Below, piece by piece: positions 40,629 through 53,520 of a stretch of 64,000 nt of DNA. The stretch covers positions 6,758,001 through 6,822,000 of the forward strand of contig OW051473.1 in assembly GCA_932521025.1 (NCBI GenBank). The letters are read 5' to 3'. The DNA is from Oscheius onirici. Its lineage: Eukaryota; Nematoda; Chromadorea; Rhabditida; Rhabditidae. The notes beneath the pieces were generated by a model. That model saw only the letters and a program-made list of their open reading frames with translations, was not told where the DNA came from and made no database searches. A program made the translations under genes and the position numbers. How positions within the stretch are numbered: position 1 is the stretch's first letter; every line of letters starts with the position of its first letter.

Positions 40629-43600
40629 CTTAAAGTTAAAAATATGAATTGAAAATCTTATTGTGAAGCCCCGTGTTTACCTCTTGCTGCAATATGTCCT
40701 CTGACCCCCTAAACAAAAAGAATTCAAAAAGCAGAAACACTTTTCAGATTGTGTAAACACGTCGCAGCCATATTTTATTCGTTTTTGCACTATGATTCCG
40801 TCAGTCATTTCCCTCTCGATGTGTTCAACGGCCAAAATACTTTAGAGGAGCGGGTCTGCCCTCCCCTCACTCCTCTCTGGAATATCAGAGAACGGGCATG
40901 AAATCTCCAAGATTTATTTGTTGGTTGCTTACAGCAATTTTAGATCTGGTCCCCGATAGCCAGGTTAAATTTGGACACTTTAAAGAGGGCACTGGGAGGT
41001 AAAGATGTTCGAGGACAAAATGACTATTTTGACACATGCTCATTAAACCTGATGCACGCTTGAAGGATACTGAACAAAAGAATGTTACCCTCGACCTCGA
41101 TTCTGTTTGTAACCTAACTGTTGAAGTATATATTCGTCGAGCCGGATTATGGTAACTCAAAATAAGATTTGATTAAAGCAGATCTACTAACTTTCTCAGA
41201 CTTATAGATGGATTCAGAAGGACAAATTTAGACCCTAGAAAATCTCTTCCCATCTTACCGGCAGATCTTCGACACTGCGGAATCTTCTTTGTCGTGTGAG
41301 TGACCGGGTCGAGCCAAGTCGAAAAAGCCCTGAAGCGCCGTTTGGTCGAGCACACTGCTCGACGGCAGTCATCCTGAAAGCCGTTTGTGAAGATTCTACT
41401 GAATGAGGAGAAGTGCGGAGGTACCGGGGATAATAACAACCCCGGCGGTAGTAAACTACCCACACTTGCAAGACAAAGACACGGGAGACAGATCAATTCC
41501 ACGTCTGGTGACGTTTCTTTTGCAGCTAAGATTGGCTTTTGCAAGAAAATAGTGCGAGCCGCCACAGTGGTCACTCACTTGGTATTCTGCTCGGATTAGC
41601 ATTGCGCTTGGAACTAATGGGGCGATCTAGGATCAGAAAAACTCCTGAATATAGGAATCAAAACGAAAGATCAGAGTCACGCTTAAAGCTTCAAATCAGA
41701 ATGGTTTCAAAGATGAATCACACGAGATCTGACCACGCTTGGCATTAAAAAACAGAGAGGGAGGAAAATGAGGAGCTTCGCTTGTTTTCCTCATCATGTC
41801 CTAATTATTATGTATTGTATTTATGGGGGCAAATTGTTTGTCACGGAAGCTTCTCCGGTAAAAATTGAAGAATAGAGTTTTGCAGATTCTGTCAGAAAAG
41901 GCCTCATAGGAACAATGTCGGTTCAAAACGGCTACTGGGTTACGAACTGACTGCAAAAGGTAAAAAGAGCACAAAAGGAAAACCTAGCGTCACATCGTTT
42001 TCATTCAGGTGAAGGCTGCTATTATTAAACCGAGGTGAGCCATTCTTGCACAGACATCTTTGTCTTCCTAAGCTAGATTTTTGTTGTTGGTGGCTCTTTT
42101 GAACCATGTTTGTTAGTTACGAGTTGGAGACCCGGGAGAGAAAGAAACCCGATTTCTGGCGCCCTCTCTCACAACTCGACATCATAACAAAGGGCAAACG
42201 GAAATTAGTGAACTTTTCAGTCAGGTAAAAGTTTACCCCGTAATCAACGCCAGAGCAAGCTCAATTGCGTGCGGGTCTAATCTGAGGGGCCAGAGAAATC
42301 AGGCTTACGTTCTATAATCTGGACAGGTGCCAAGTCTGACTCCAAGAACGCTTTATCTTTGTAACATGCTACTACCAATTTACCGACCTCGGGAGGATGG
42401 ATGCCTTGGTTGAGCAGAAGCGGGTTTGAACTTGGGACCTTTAGATTGACGCTGGCGCCTCCTATCGCTTCCCTGGGTATCAGTCTATAATCACAAAGTA
42501 TATTTTTAACAAAGAATAAAACAAAGAATAACAAAGACAAAAAGGCTGACTGATACGACATGGAACCTGACGTTGTTGTGGGATATGATGATGAGTACAG
42601 ACATCTCGCATGCGGGATCTTGTTTTCCTTCTTGCTTTATGAACGCGAAAATGAGGAATACGTTAGTCAGGCAGGACTGCAGTGATCATTTTGGTCAAAA
42701 CCGCTCTACTCTCATACCATATGCCGACACTAATATTATAAAACAGCTCAAAAGTTCTCAGAAAGGCGGCAATTAGCTTAAACAGAAAGTTGTTCATGAA
42801 TACAAAACGGGAGGGTGGAATGGTTTATGAAGAAAATTACAGGAATAGACTCAAGAACTAAAAATACTTACCTTAATTGTTAATACGAAAAGGAATGTGC
42901 ATTGAAACAATTGAAAAAGGGGAATGTTTAGAGCAACACAGTTGATGAGGTCTTTGCAGAGTATAGAAGCACTTGAACACTCAGAAATTCTGACAATGTT
43001 GTTGAGTAAGAGATGAGTCTCATAATAGCCGGACTGCATGCTAGCGAACAGAGACTCGGCTAGTAAATTCGATTGTGAACATCTGCTGTGACCCGAATTT
43101 GTCACATTAGGAGTAGTGCGAAAAAGGGACGAAACTCTAACCAGAAGAGAGCAAAGAATGGAAGTACAAGTAAAAAGGATTTGCTCGCGCTTGTCACTTT
43201 CAATCTGGAGAATAAAAATCTACGTCTGTTTGCTGTACAAGAGCAGTAGGTTACAGGCAAATGAGCAAATGTTTTATCTCGTCTTTCAGATTTCACAAAT
43301 GGAGAATGAGGTCATCGTGCTTTGCAATCAGATTAGCGATGATGGTTGGGAGAGGAGACAGAAAAAGGATACTCGTGTAGGGCTGGAGGAGGCGCGTGGG
43401 AATCCAAGCCTTATGGATAACTAAGTAGGCTGAGAAGATCTCCTCGCCAGACAAATCCATCAAAATAACGGTCTATTACCCATGCTAAAAATCATCAAAT
43501 TGCATTGATTAGACCATTCATTTATCTCATAAGTTAAATGGATTAAGGGAAAAATTACGTCAGAGGCGACAAACAACTGCGTTTTTGTTCAGGCTGCAAG

Positions 43601-45597
43601 ATAAAAGAAAAAGACTATTTCCTTTAGACTCAAATTTTTTTTGGGAATGATAGAGGGAATTTAATGGCCGTGAATGAGCTGGAAGCCTCGCACGAGCAGA
43701 ATGAAAAATTGAAATAGTCTCGTGGAAAGCTGATGGTGATAATTTTCATGTTAATTCCGTCTGCTTTAGCAGACCAGAACATCATTAGCTTCATCAGGCG
43801 GAAATGGCCAAAGCTTCGCGGTCAATTTGTCCTCCCAAAAGCATAATTGTGCCGAAAAAAACGAACGCCTGCTCGAACTCTGCTCTTTTTCTTAGGGCGA
43901 ACTGCTTAACGAGAAGCCGTTTCAATTAAGAAAACTGCACTCTCGCTAAGCGAACGATAGAATAAGAACAAGTTGAAAACCCGAGGATTTATGTGGTCCA
44001 GGTTCAAACCCAATTAGTCAAAGAAGGATAGGGGACGCCTGCTTCATTTTTGAAAGACATGTCTTGAAGCTACTTAATCAAGAGACTATAGAAAAAAAGT
44101 GACGGAACTTTCTTACAAGGAAGTCCTCAAAACGGCCGGTGTTTTTATTTGCACGAAGAAAATGGAGTTTTGGGGGGTGTAAATAACGTTAGGAGCATAA
44201 AAGTGCAAAGCAAATGGCAGATAGACATCAGTTTTTTGAGTTCAGTGAGTTTAGCGTGAGTAGGGGAGCATTAAACAGCCACACCTGTCATGGTCGCATC
44301 TGTGAGCAACAAAACAATCAAACAATTCGTTGCCGCTAGTTTAGCGCATGTAGCAAGTGTCATCCAGGAGCGATAGCCCCGTAAACATTTCAATTAGTCT
44401 CGCTACCTCCCATTAAGAGCAAGTATATTTACTGTTGCCTTTTTGAGTACCACATGAAATGAAACCATGAGACTGGCTCTTGAGCTTGCTCTTACAAAAT
44501 GACTGGTCGGAAGAAGGATGTATCACTTACTTGGGATCTTTAACCCGGAACTCAGAACTCATTTTCCAGTAATTAGCCTAAAAACTTTGTATATGTTTAT
44601 GTTTACAATCATCCTCGACTGTCTTAAAAAACGAACAGTGTGACTGTTAACAATGTTTTTAAGGAAGTTGTGAGCATACCTAGTATAGTGATTACGTTGT
44701 ATCTAATGCAATTTACTGTTCGCCTATGTGGTGCTGAGAATAGAAAGAGTAAAGATAAAAAATAAGGAACCAGAAGGACGGGAAGATGAAACAAACAACA
44801 AAACGTTTGACCTTGAAATCGGCTAATGGCTGTCCGTTTTCTGCTCGTCGAACTTCTCATCTATAGAAAAATGACTAGGTTAGCAGGAGAGTCAAGGAGA
44901 TAATGGTGCGGCAAAATGCCTGACAAGGATGTTTTGGGCCATTTGATGCACGCGATTCTCCCATTCCGTCCAACACTGCCACCAAGTGGCTTTTTTAAAC
45001 ATCTGTTCACACGATAGGAGAGCCAGATCGAGACCACCACATTGAACAAATAAATACATTAGCACTTACCTCGGATAGTGACCGAATCTAGCAAAATATA
45101 GGTGCCGGTCGGCTGAGAGTAACATCTCTTGGAGGAATAGCGTTCCCACTTGTGGAGGCAGGACGGGGAGGTGTCGCCCAGATGGCTTGCGGCGTCAAGG
45201 CCCCCGCAACAATATATAAACGCCTGCTTCAAAGCAGATTTTGACAAGTAGTCGTAAGATTAGTCAGCGAGAGATGTTCCTCAATGACGATTCGAAAGAA
45301 CATGGCGGCACATCAATGAATCTCATATTAGCATCTTTAATAGGAGGCAGCCACACACATTCATCAGCAGAGCAAGAGTTATTGAGAGAAAATTCATGTA
45401 CACTTTGAACGAAATGTACACCTTACATAGATAAATCTGCAAAACTGCATTTTAGCAGGCTTTTCTTGAAGATAAGCCCGGACGAGCATTTTGCGTCACA
45501 AGGAAATTGGAATTGAAAATGCACCGGTTCGGAGAGCCACTCTCTCTAATTATCCAATATCACAGACGTTTCTTCTTTTTTGTAAAGTGAAGAAATT
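40629..45597. other. 5 kb gene-poor region
   Basis: No gene supported over about 5 kb, the longest empty stretch in an otherwise dense window. It lies upstream of the K2P gene and downstream of the LIM-only gene, so it may carry K2P promoter and enhancer elements. It contains one tRNA-like sequence near 42.4 kb and scattered short open frames, including one with a signal-peptide-like start at 42561 (-) that overlaps that tRNA-like sequence. Confidence 0.5.
42416..42478 (-). repeat. tRNA-like element (Leu-like)
   Basis: On the minus strand GAAGCG can pair with CGCTTC about 50 bases later. AGGCGCCAG recalls the D-arm/anticodon side of leucine tRNAs, and AGTTCAAACCC resembles a B box. Arms are incomplete. 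Probably a tRNA-derived relic. Confidence 0.3.
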
Positions 45598-46250
45598 TTA
45601 GATGTTTCTATTTTCATCAATCTGAAAATTGTGTTATTTCAACAGAACAATATGAAAGTCAACCTCAAATTCAGCCAAATCGCGAATGTTCTTGGATATT
45701 TGCTGAAGACGGTCATTACTGAATGCAGCCATGTGAAATAATTTCTTCTCCTGAAATTATTTCTTTTCATAATTTGAATATTGTCAAATCACCTGGTAGT
45801 CGTATTCACACAGTAGTTGTTCATTATGCACGGAAAATTTGTCACCCACGCAGAATCTCAAGCTACAGACGGTACATTTGAAGCAGTTCAAGTGATACAC
45901 CTTGTCCCTGAAAACCGATCAGTTATAGCAAAAATACAGTTTCTCACTTTGCCCTCATGACCATATCATTCATATAAATCGTCTTCTGACAGGCAGCACA
46001 GTTCGTCTCGCGCGCGTACAGACGAATGTAATCATGTCGACAGAGAATCATACCGTCACGGTAGAACAACTTTGGACCATTGTCACAAAGACGGGCTTGA
46101 CAACAAAAACACTGCAAAAGTTCATGTTCGGGATACAGGGGAAAACCTGACCCGAAGACAGTCCTCGTGCCAGCTTTGATCCAGCGCCACGAAGATGTAC
46201 TTATTAAAGATTTGCTCTTTACAACCCGCACAGTAGGACCCGGCAGCCAT
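45598..46250 (-). CDS. LIM-only protein (LMO/rhombotin type)
   Basis: Nuclear adaptor of two LIM zinc domains that bridges LDB and bHLH/GATA factors (family knowledge). Five exons close in phase: 46250-46152, 46111-45948, 45907-45793, 45750-45664, 45621-45598, giving about 162 residues, the usual LMO size. LIM1 starts CAGCKEQIFNKYIFVALD and reaches WHEDCLRCFCCQARLC once the donor at 46151 is used. LIM2 starts CAACQKTIYMNDMVMRAK and continues VYHLNCFKCTVC and FCVGDKF, a strong LMO1/LMO3/rbtn-1 signature. No homeodomain follows, which separates it from LIM-homeobox proteins. A short C-terminal tail follows. An upstream coding exon is possible because an acceptor lies about 30 bases before the chosen ATG. 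Confidence 0.92.
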
Positions 46251-48006
46251 AAGTCGGTTTTGTACAGACGGAGATCTAAAACAAGGCATTAATAGGAATG
46301 AAATGCGGGTGGCCTCATATGGACGGCGAGTAAGGAAGTCGAATAGACAACTTGTGGCTGTTTAATCAAGGAAAGCTGTTGCTCTAATGAGGTACAAATG
46401 AGGCAAGGGATTACAAGAAGCGGACAGGTGTCATCTAATTTAATCTGGTCATATGAATAAGTTTGATTTCTCTGCTTAAAACTAGCCAATTAAAACGAAC
46501 AGCTCAGATTTGTGTCTGTGGGGTGAATAAGTTTTCGTAGGTGGCAATATATTATTCGAAAACATTAGGTGTTGTGATGTTGGGGAGGAAGAAAGAGTTG
46601 TCAGTGATTTGCAGCTACAATTAATGAGGCTGTCGTACCGGACTGAGACCTTTACAAGTGACAGTCTCAACAGCCAATCAATCAGTTAGTAAAACTAGAG
46701 GAACAAGTAGAGGAAACCTAGTGTTGACGCTAAAGGAAATGTACTCGCTTAATTATGGACCAGCCTATCGTCCTCCATTACGTTGTGTGGACTCTAATTA
46801 TGAGATGACAGCCATAAACTGCTAGAGCTGATATCTCCAAATGCGATCGCTATGACTGTCACTCAAAAGAGAGTAGTAAAAAACTTTAATTTCTACAGGC
46901 TTGCATGTAAATAAGTCATTAGTCTGTGGGTGGCATTAGGAGAAGCAGAGCGCAGCGCTGACAGTATTATAAAAGCCTCAATTTCCGGAGTTGTCAGACA
47001 AGGGAAGTAGGCAATAATGTCCGTAGAATAAGGGAAACGAGCGCAAGGCTTTATGTTGTGAGGATCTTAACAGTGCCTACAGTTTAAAGGGACAGTCTCA
47101 TTATGAAATGCAATTTGTCGTGGGTCCCGCCACGAAGTTGCCTGATTTCCCCTGGAGGCCCATAATGAGACTGTCCTTTTAACGAGAAAAGAACTGAACA
47201 TTGAACTTTTGTGATCTCGATAGCATTCTTACGGTGACATATACTCATTTGTTTCTATTGATCTTACTAACAGAGACATTAGAAGATTTTGAAGTAAGAC
47301 AGCCAAGCCCAGCTGAGAGCTTAGGTGGGCACTGTTCTCCTCAGACTGTAATAGGATCATCTTTGAACCAGTAAACACTTTCTGGCCCTAAGCGTTTGAT
47401 GTTCCCGCACAATTTACGACTGCCTAGTAGTCGTTAAGGATAACAGTTATAAACAAATAGGAGAGATGACACCAAGCTGGGTATAGTGTAAACGGTAATG
47501 ATATTCGACTATGATGAATGTCGTGCGGGCTAGCCGCACACGATGAGTCGCAAAACATAATGAAGTGACTGGCCCTGATATTAGCCTCACTGTACTGATT
47601 TTAATCCGTGTCGTATTGAATGAACCGACATTTATAGTATAATACAGGTGGGATGAACAAAGGTCGCATGGGAATTACATAATCTAACCAAACTATAGAA
47701 ATTCGATTGGTACACAGCAACGGGAGTCAGAACTGTCGTCTCATTAGGGAACGTATTTGGAAAGGTGTGTCTTTCGCCCAAAGCAATCTAACTGAAGTGC
47801 CGGCGCATTTGTTTGGGTTCACGTTGTCAATTTGGCAAAATTTAGCTTATGAAAACATAAGTGTTTGTGGTCATCTTCATTAGCAGCTTGCACAACCTGC
47901 ACAATACTTGTCGTCAACACCGAAAAGAACGACACAACCCGAAAAAATATCTTTTAGACTAAACGAATAGATTAAGCTCTTTGAAGAATAAACTTCAGAA
48001 ACGTGG
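46251..48006. other. Intergenic region 5' of the LIM-only gene
   Basis: No coding exon supported. The notable feature is the inverted repeat at 47083-47182, listed separately. Confidence 0.5.
47083..47182. repeat. Inverted repeat with nested hairpin
   Basis: Left arm AAAGGGACAGTCTCATTATG and right arm CATAATGAGACTGTCCTTTT are reverse complements with one difference in the outer part. About 55 bases separate them. Inside, TCGTGG and CCACGA form a second stem with a 6-base loop. Could be a small MITE-like element or a structured RNA; no flanking target duplication was identified. Confidence 0.85.
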
Positions 48007-50335
48007 TTAGGACAAAGCGAGGTAAGCTTTGTAGTTTTTAGCAGAAGCTAGTTGATGCTTCATCTCCTTCATAAAGTCGTGTGGATGAATCGTCAAAGTG
48101 AACTCGACGCCGTCTTTAAGCTGAAAATTGAAAGGCGCTAATGATCACCAAGGAATGGTAGTTACCTCCTCGTAACGCTGGAAAAATTGGTCGTTTCTAG
48201 CAAATGGGTTCAATCGTTTTCCAGCCACTTCCGTAATAACCTAGAAAATCATTGCTTAAATAAAATAGAAAAGTTACAGCAGAGGATTGATGTTCGCCGT
48301 GGAAAGCCGATACAATAGTGGCTGATAAACCACGTCTAGCTGCTGAAGAATCAGGGAAAATTTCGCCAATCTTAACATTTAAAATGTAATTTCAATAGAT
48401 GAGACAAACCCTATTTTTGTGCTTGTGAAGTCGAATGCCGATGTCCTTATCCTTTTTGATGGGTTTCATTAAGGTATAAGTCGTTCCATTGGGAGTTGGT
48501 CGAAAGACGAGGGAAATGGGAGTTCCTGGCATTGAAACGTTGTAGAAGAGTTGAGGGATGTTTGTCATTCCGTGAACTGTATGTCCTTCTACCTGAATTT
48601 ACGAGATTAGTCAAGGTATTTTCAAAAACAACCTCAACCAGTTCATCTCCGAAGCTCAACATTGTTGAAAGCTGTTTGTCCTGTACTTCTGACCAACCTC
48701 CCACCCAGATTCGACCATGGATCTCGACAAAGAGAACATGCTCCACAATTACAGAGAGGTTGAGAGAAACGTATTTAACCTTTATATGGGTGATTTTTAT
48801 CTCAGAGTAAAATTGTACCTTGGCGTGAAAATCGTCTCGAACATGATCGTATTCAGAGTTTTCTGATGTGGGAAGAATCGTGGAAAGTCTCAACTCGGAC
48901 GAGAGACTGCTGCTGAAACCTTTCATTTAAAATAGTTCTCTCTTTTTTTACCACAAGGAATTTGTTGAGACGGTAGATTGAAGAGGGGAATTTCCGAGAC
49001 GAGAGGGGCTGAGAGTATCATATATTGAATGGCTAAGCCTATGATGACCGCTGTGTCCGTTCGTCCTACACATCTTTTGTTAAGCTTAATATATTTCTTG
49101 CCTCAATCTTGGTCTAGGAGATCTTGGAGGAGTTGCTACTGTATGTACAAACTCGTTTCTCGGAGTATCATACATCGGCGAGAGACAGCGTGGAGTCACA
49201 CTGTGGTCATCGCCGGGGGATAAGCACTGAAATTTAAATTACTTTGGACGTTCCCATTCCGACTGACCCCATTGGTTAAAAAATCTGAGAAACTTCCGCT
49301 TCTTCTCGCGACCAAAGTCTCTCGCTCCGGTGGACGAGGTGGAAGTGGAGGTCGTGGACAGGGTCTGTGTTCAAACGACACATGAGTCGTTCTCAAGGAC
49401 TCTGGCCTTTCCAGACGCTGCTGAATCACGTGCATATTCATCTACACGACTCAGAGTTACTCACGCTAAGAATTGGAGCGGAGGTGATTTCCATGTGAAT
49501 CTTCTTTATTGCCTTGAAATTCTCTTCTTCTTGCCTTCTCTGAAACAGTTTATTAAATAATCCGCTAAGGGAATTTACTCTGTCGTTTTCCATTTTATTT
49601 TTAGGCCAATATTTTCTTGGTCCAGTCAGCGGTAAGAAATTAACGGTCAGTTCCCCGGAAATTGCTTATCAGGTGCTCATATTTTCACCGTTTTACAAAC
49701 AGGAAGTTATTTCTTAATCGGAAGCGGTAATATCTAGAAAATCAAACGGTTGTTTTTATTAGAACACTACCGGAAATGTCTGTGCTAATATTGAAAGTAG
49801 CTCTTAGAAGCAATGAAAGCTTCAAACTCACAGCTTCAGATAAAGGATCACACTCGTCGCTGGTCGAGGGCAAAATATGAAGTCGCTTGAGGGTTACAGT
49901 GATGGCTTCAACCCACTCGGCGGCAGTCCCCCTAAACAGAAAGAGTGTTCTCCTCATAAATCACAACACATACGGCTGGAGAGCGACAAGCTCTCTAGAT
50001 TCAAACTCCGAAAGTCCAATGGCAAAACAGCGAGGATCTTCGGAAAGAGTAACGTGACTGGCGTAAAGTAAGTCAATCACCTAAAAATAGAGAATACTAC
50101 GGGTGACAGGATATGTACTTTCGGTACAATTACTAATTCTGTCGATTATGCGCTCGGAGACCAAAAGGTTCCTGGCCGGTGGATAAACAAACTCTGTGGT
50201 CTTACCTTAACTGGTCGGTGGTCCGATATGCTCTCCGCCGTGTGATACCACTCTAAGACGGGAATCTTATTGTCGTGAACACAGAGAACCACCCAGCATG
50301 CTTCTTCGTAAAAGAGTCTCTGAAACGAACTTACA
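48007..50335 (-). CDS. PDZ adaptor with probable PH/PTB-like N-terminus
   Basis: Cytoplasmic scaffold, exact family not recognised. The N-terminal exons (50335-49740) encode LFYEEACWVVLCVHDNKIPV, FAIGLSEFESRELVALQPYV and GTAAEWVEAITVTLKR, a beta-rich then helical pattern like a PH or PTB domain. A Pro-rich linker follows (RPPLPPRPPERE), with tyrosines in adaptor-like settings: MYDTPRN, IYDTLSP and EYDHVRDD. A PDZ domain at about 48750-48420 has LFVEIHGRIWVGGWSEV, FGDELVEVEGHTVHGM and LVFRPTPNGTTY. A second PDZ-like or C-terminal repeat includes VITEVAGKRLNPFARNDQFF and GVEFTLTIHPHDF. Stop TAA at 48007-48009. The start was not resolved. Intron 49066-49101 uses GC-AG. The Y-x-x-P motifs suggest kinase-regulated SH2 binding, as in DOK/IRS adaptors; this is inference. 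Confidence 0.65.
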
Positions 50336-50339
50336 TGAC

Positions 50340-51830
50340 TCTCATTTCGGGCTCGATTAGCTCAACATGTGGGTCACAGAAGCTCAAATAGATGGTGTAA
50401 ACTGGGACTAGATGACAAACAACGTTATTTTTTCGAAGTCTTTTCAAAGATACTTTGGCAACAAGTGGGACTCCATATTTATCATGAGAAAATAGAGAAT
50501 ATGTGTCAGCTCGTTCGTTTTCCCTTCACCATTGGGACGAGTCTTTTTGATGAATAACCCTAGAGGAGACTTGGAACAAATAATTTTGGTGGAAACCCCC
50601 AGACCCGGACTTCGATTGGGGAAAGACTCGTTAAAAAGACATTTTGAGAATTAGCGCCCGCTTTGGATTTGTGGTCAACTAAGTAGAGGTCCATTTTGAC
50701 AGCTAGTCATTCATATTTATATGTGAGAAGGGAGAGGAAAGAGGGAAGACCCCGAAAACAAGAACAGGATGTTTTTCGGACGTTTTTCAATTTTGTTCAG
50801 CAGCGTGCCTTTCTTCGAGGAACAGAGATAAACTAGTTAACACATAGAAAGGAAACAAAAAATTCCGCCTGGTTTATTCAAGTTCAAGAGAACATTAGTC
50901 AGGTCTAACAGGAAATTCACAGGAAATTCATCGAAAGTTTTTCAGAAACTGACCATGTCGAGAAAAACATGTTTGTAGTAATAGGATTAGACGGGATTAA
51001 AAACAACATTCCACGGCTGGGCTACTACTGAAATTGACCCCTGTTTCCGCCAAAGAGTAAACACGAAAAACAAGCCTCGAGGTTAGAGAGGAACGTGTTA
51101 TCAAAATAGGCACCGAATGTGGGGTTTCATAAACTTTCGGGGGGAGTAGGGCCATTTGAGGAAAACGACTGACCGTCTTTTTACGAAAAGTACCAGTTTG
51201 CCTGGTGGTTTTCAGCTGTAGTAAACTGCTTTTGATTGCCTCTCGAGTTGACGACATGTGGAGGGGCAACTCGCGCTCGGACGAAACCAATCTGCAACAG
51301 ACCAACTCGTCACAATTTACAATCCGTGTTAAAAGAAGAGAGAAAAGGTAGGAGACATCCCATAAGAGACTGTTGATTGAAATGAGGGCGGGCGGGGCTC
51401 GATCAGCCGTTCAGTTCACATGGCAAACAGTCATAAGCATCGTGAGCGACTTTCAATATTTCCGTCCTTTCGCAATTTGTTTCCGGCACAAAAATGGTCA
51501 AGCGCCAGAAAATCAAACAGGTGCAGCTCCGTCTCGGTGTGACCCGGAGTCGAGAGACTCGCGCTGACTCAGTTTTCTCTACCATCTCTCGCCGCTCTGT
51601 CTCTCCCCGATCAGTCGATGATGCAACGTATTGTGCGGGGTCCTCAATGACACTCGTAGCTTTTTCCACAAAATAGCAAAATCATTTTTATACACAAGAA
51701 GATCACACGTTTAGAAGCCCGGCGATTGGTACAACTGATGACAGACGTTTGTACACATGTTTGTGCAAAACATCCGCTTATTTTCTTGCTCACTTCCTCA
51801 AAGACGAATCATTAATGTTGGTAGAACCTA
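50340..51830. other. Intergenic region
   Basis: No exon supported on either strand between the PDZ gene and the Ig gene. A 5' exon of the PDZ gene may lie near 50340-50400 (open minus-strand frame before a donor). Confidence 0.4.
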
Positions 51831-53043
51831 TCACCTACCTACTACAATCTTGCGTGTGAGGGTGACACCGCTGGCCGGCTCGTTGACCTAGAAAAGTTGT
51901 TTATGATAATGGACGGTCAGGCTAAGCATACCTTGCATTTGTAATCGCCGGCATCCATTTGTGGATCGTAGTTGGAAATTTCGAGAATTGCTCCCAGTTT
52001 GTAGAGTTTGTGTTTGGAACCTAGCTCTATCTTTATAGAGACATCGTGGTGAACTCACCTAGCACCCACGTAGGCTGACCCGGTCTGGACCAAACTGTCA
52101 AGAAGGAGTCACCTTTTGGAGAAACCTGAAACGTGAGCTTAAATACCTGCCAGACGTCTAGCCGCTCCTGTGGAACGCACGTAACAGTTGTGTCTAAATT
52201 CATCTAACTCGACTAGAGGAAACCTAGCTTGTTGCGGCTCAAAATCTCGTTCACACTTGAACGTCGATTTTATTTCGAATTTATTTCGCTTAATCAAGTC
52301 TATTGTCGACTAGAGCGCTTCTGAGAGTGGACCACTCCAAGTTTGCTCTTCTCCACCATGTAGAGCTTGAACGTCGATACTAGTTGGCATAATATGACTC
52401 GTCACGACTAACTCTTTTCCTGGACAACTTAATAAAAATATCAAACACCACATTCTACATCTTTCTGGTCTGAATATGTTGAACCACACCTACCTCACAA
52501 GAGATGTTCACGGCAGCAGTAGCCATCACTGTCCCAGTGGAGGTGGTCTTGTCGACAAAGTGATAGTCTTCTGCACAACAGTATTATGGTTTAGGTAATG
52601 AATTGCTACCGAAAATGACGACATCAACAGTCTTCTGGAGAATTTTTCCATTTCCTAGCTGTGCTTGGCATCGATAAACACCACTGTCTTCAGAACGAGC
52701 ACCTTGGATAGTCAGACTGAGCGTATTATCATCGAGTTTCGTCATTTTCGCGTTAACGGACCTAAATATGGTGTTTTCCTGCTAATTTTCAACCTTACGC
52801 AATAACACCACCATTTTTGGTCCAGTGGAGGCCTGGCTTCGAGTTGCCGAATTCTTCCTCGACAGAGCACAAAAGGGACACCTGCTGCCCTGCTGGCTTT
52901 TGAAGAGGATTGGCACCAGGGGAAATGGTCAGTTTCGGATCAGCTGGAACGGAATTTCTTGTGAACATGCTTAGCTACTCACGTTTAAGGTTAAGAGATA
53001 TTATGCCTGGAGCAAAAAAAGGGAGCAGCCACAGGAAGGTCAT
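51831..53043 (-). CDS. Secreted two-immunoglobulin protein (ZIG-like)
   Basis: Begins at 53043 with a signal peptide (MTFLWLLPFFAPGIISLNLK). Ig1 shows QQVSLLCSVEEEFGN, LHWTKNGG and EDSGVYRCQAQLGNG, with the usual Cys, Trp and Cys. Ig2 begins near VMATAAVNISCE, includes WSRPGQPTWVL, and closes with LEISNYDPQMDAGDYKCKV. The chain ends TRKIVVGR with no membrane helix or GPI-type tail, so it is probably secreted. Nematode ZIG proteins have this layout and maintain axon and neuron positions (family knowledge). The region 52140-52490 between the halves of Ig2 contains an open stretch that may be an alternative exon. Stop TGA at 51831-51833. Confidence 0.8.
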
Positions 53044-53520
53044 GTTGGTCGAGAACAACTGCGGTGTACTGGACAGTCGTTCCCCATCTATCCAGTCAAA
53101 ACGGCCTCTGCCCCAATAGTGTAAAAGTTAATGAGGTTTTGGTGAGGAGCTGGCCCCAAAAAATACAGCTGTTGCCACAAAAACTTCTTCGACATCAGAA
53201 AAAAGATGGAAATCAAGAAATCACTAGAAATGGAAAAAGTAGGCTTCATATCGGCTATTATTTGTATATTAACAGATAGCGGATGTCAACAAAACCTATA
53301 AACTATTTGCGTGGGGACAGGCCATCGTTTCCAAAATAAAGTGTTTTATTTTCATGAAAGGGCCTACAAAATAACGTAAGTTGAATTCATGAAACAACTG
53401 CCGGCCTCACAACACAATGAAATATTGCAGTCTGAAGCCAATGATTCACTGTAAGCGTAACCTGGAACTGTTGTAACGGATGGCGTTGCCAAGTAGCGTC
53501 CAAAAGGAGCGGGCTAGGGC

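Noticed and set aside
42277-42561. Small secreted-looking protein on the minus strand (hydrophobic N-terminus)
   Set aside because: Most of its body translates a tRNA-like sequence, so the signal-peptide look is probably chance.
49442-49464. Apparent 23-base intron in the PDZ gene
   Set aside because: Using the acceptor after CGTGATTCAG gives a 44-base intron in phase 0.
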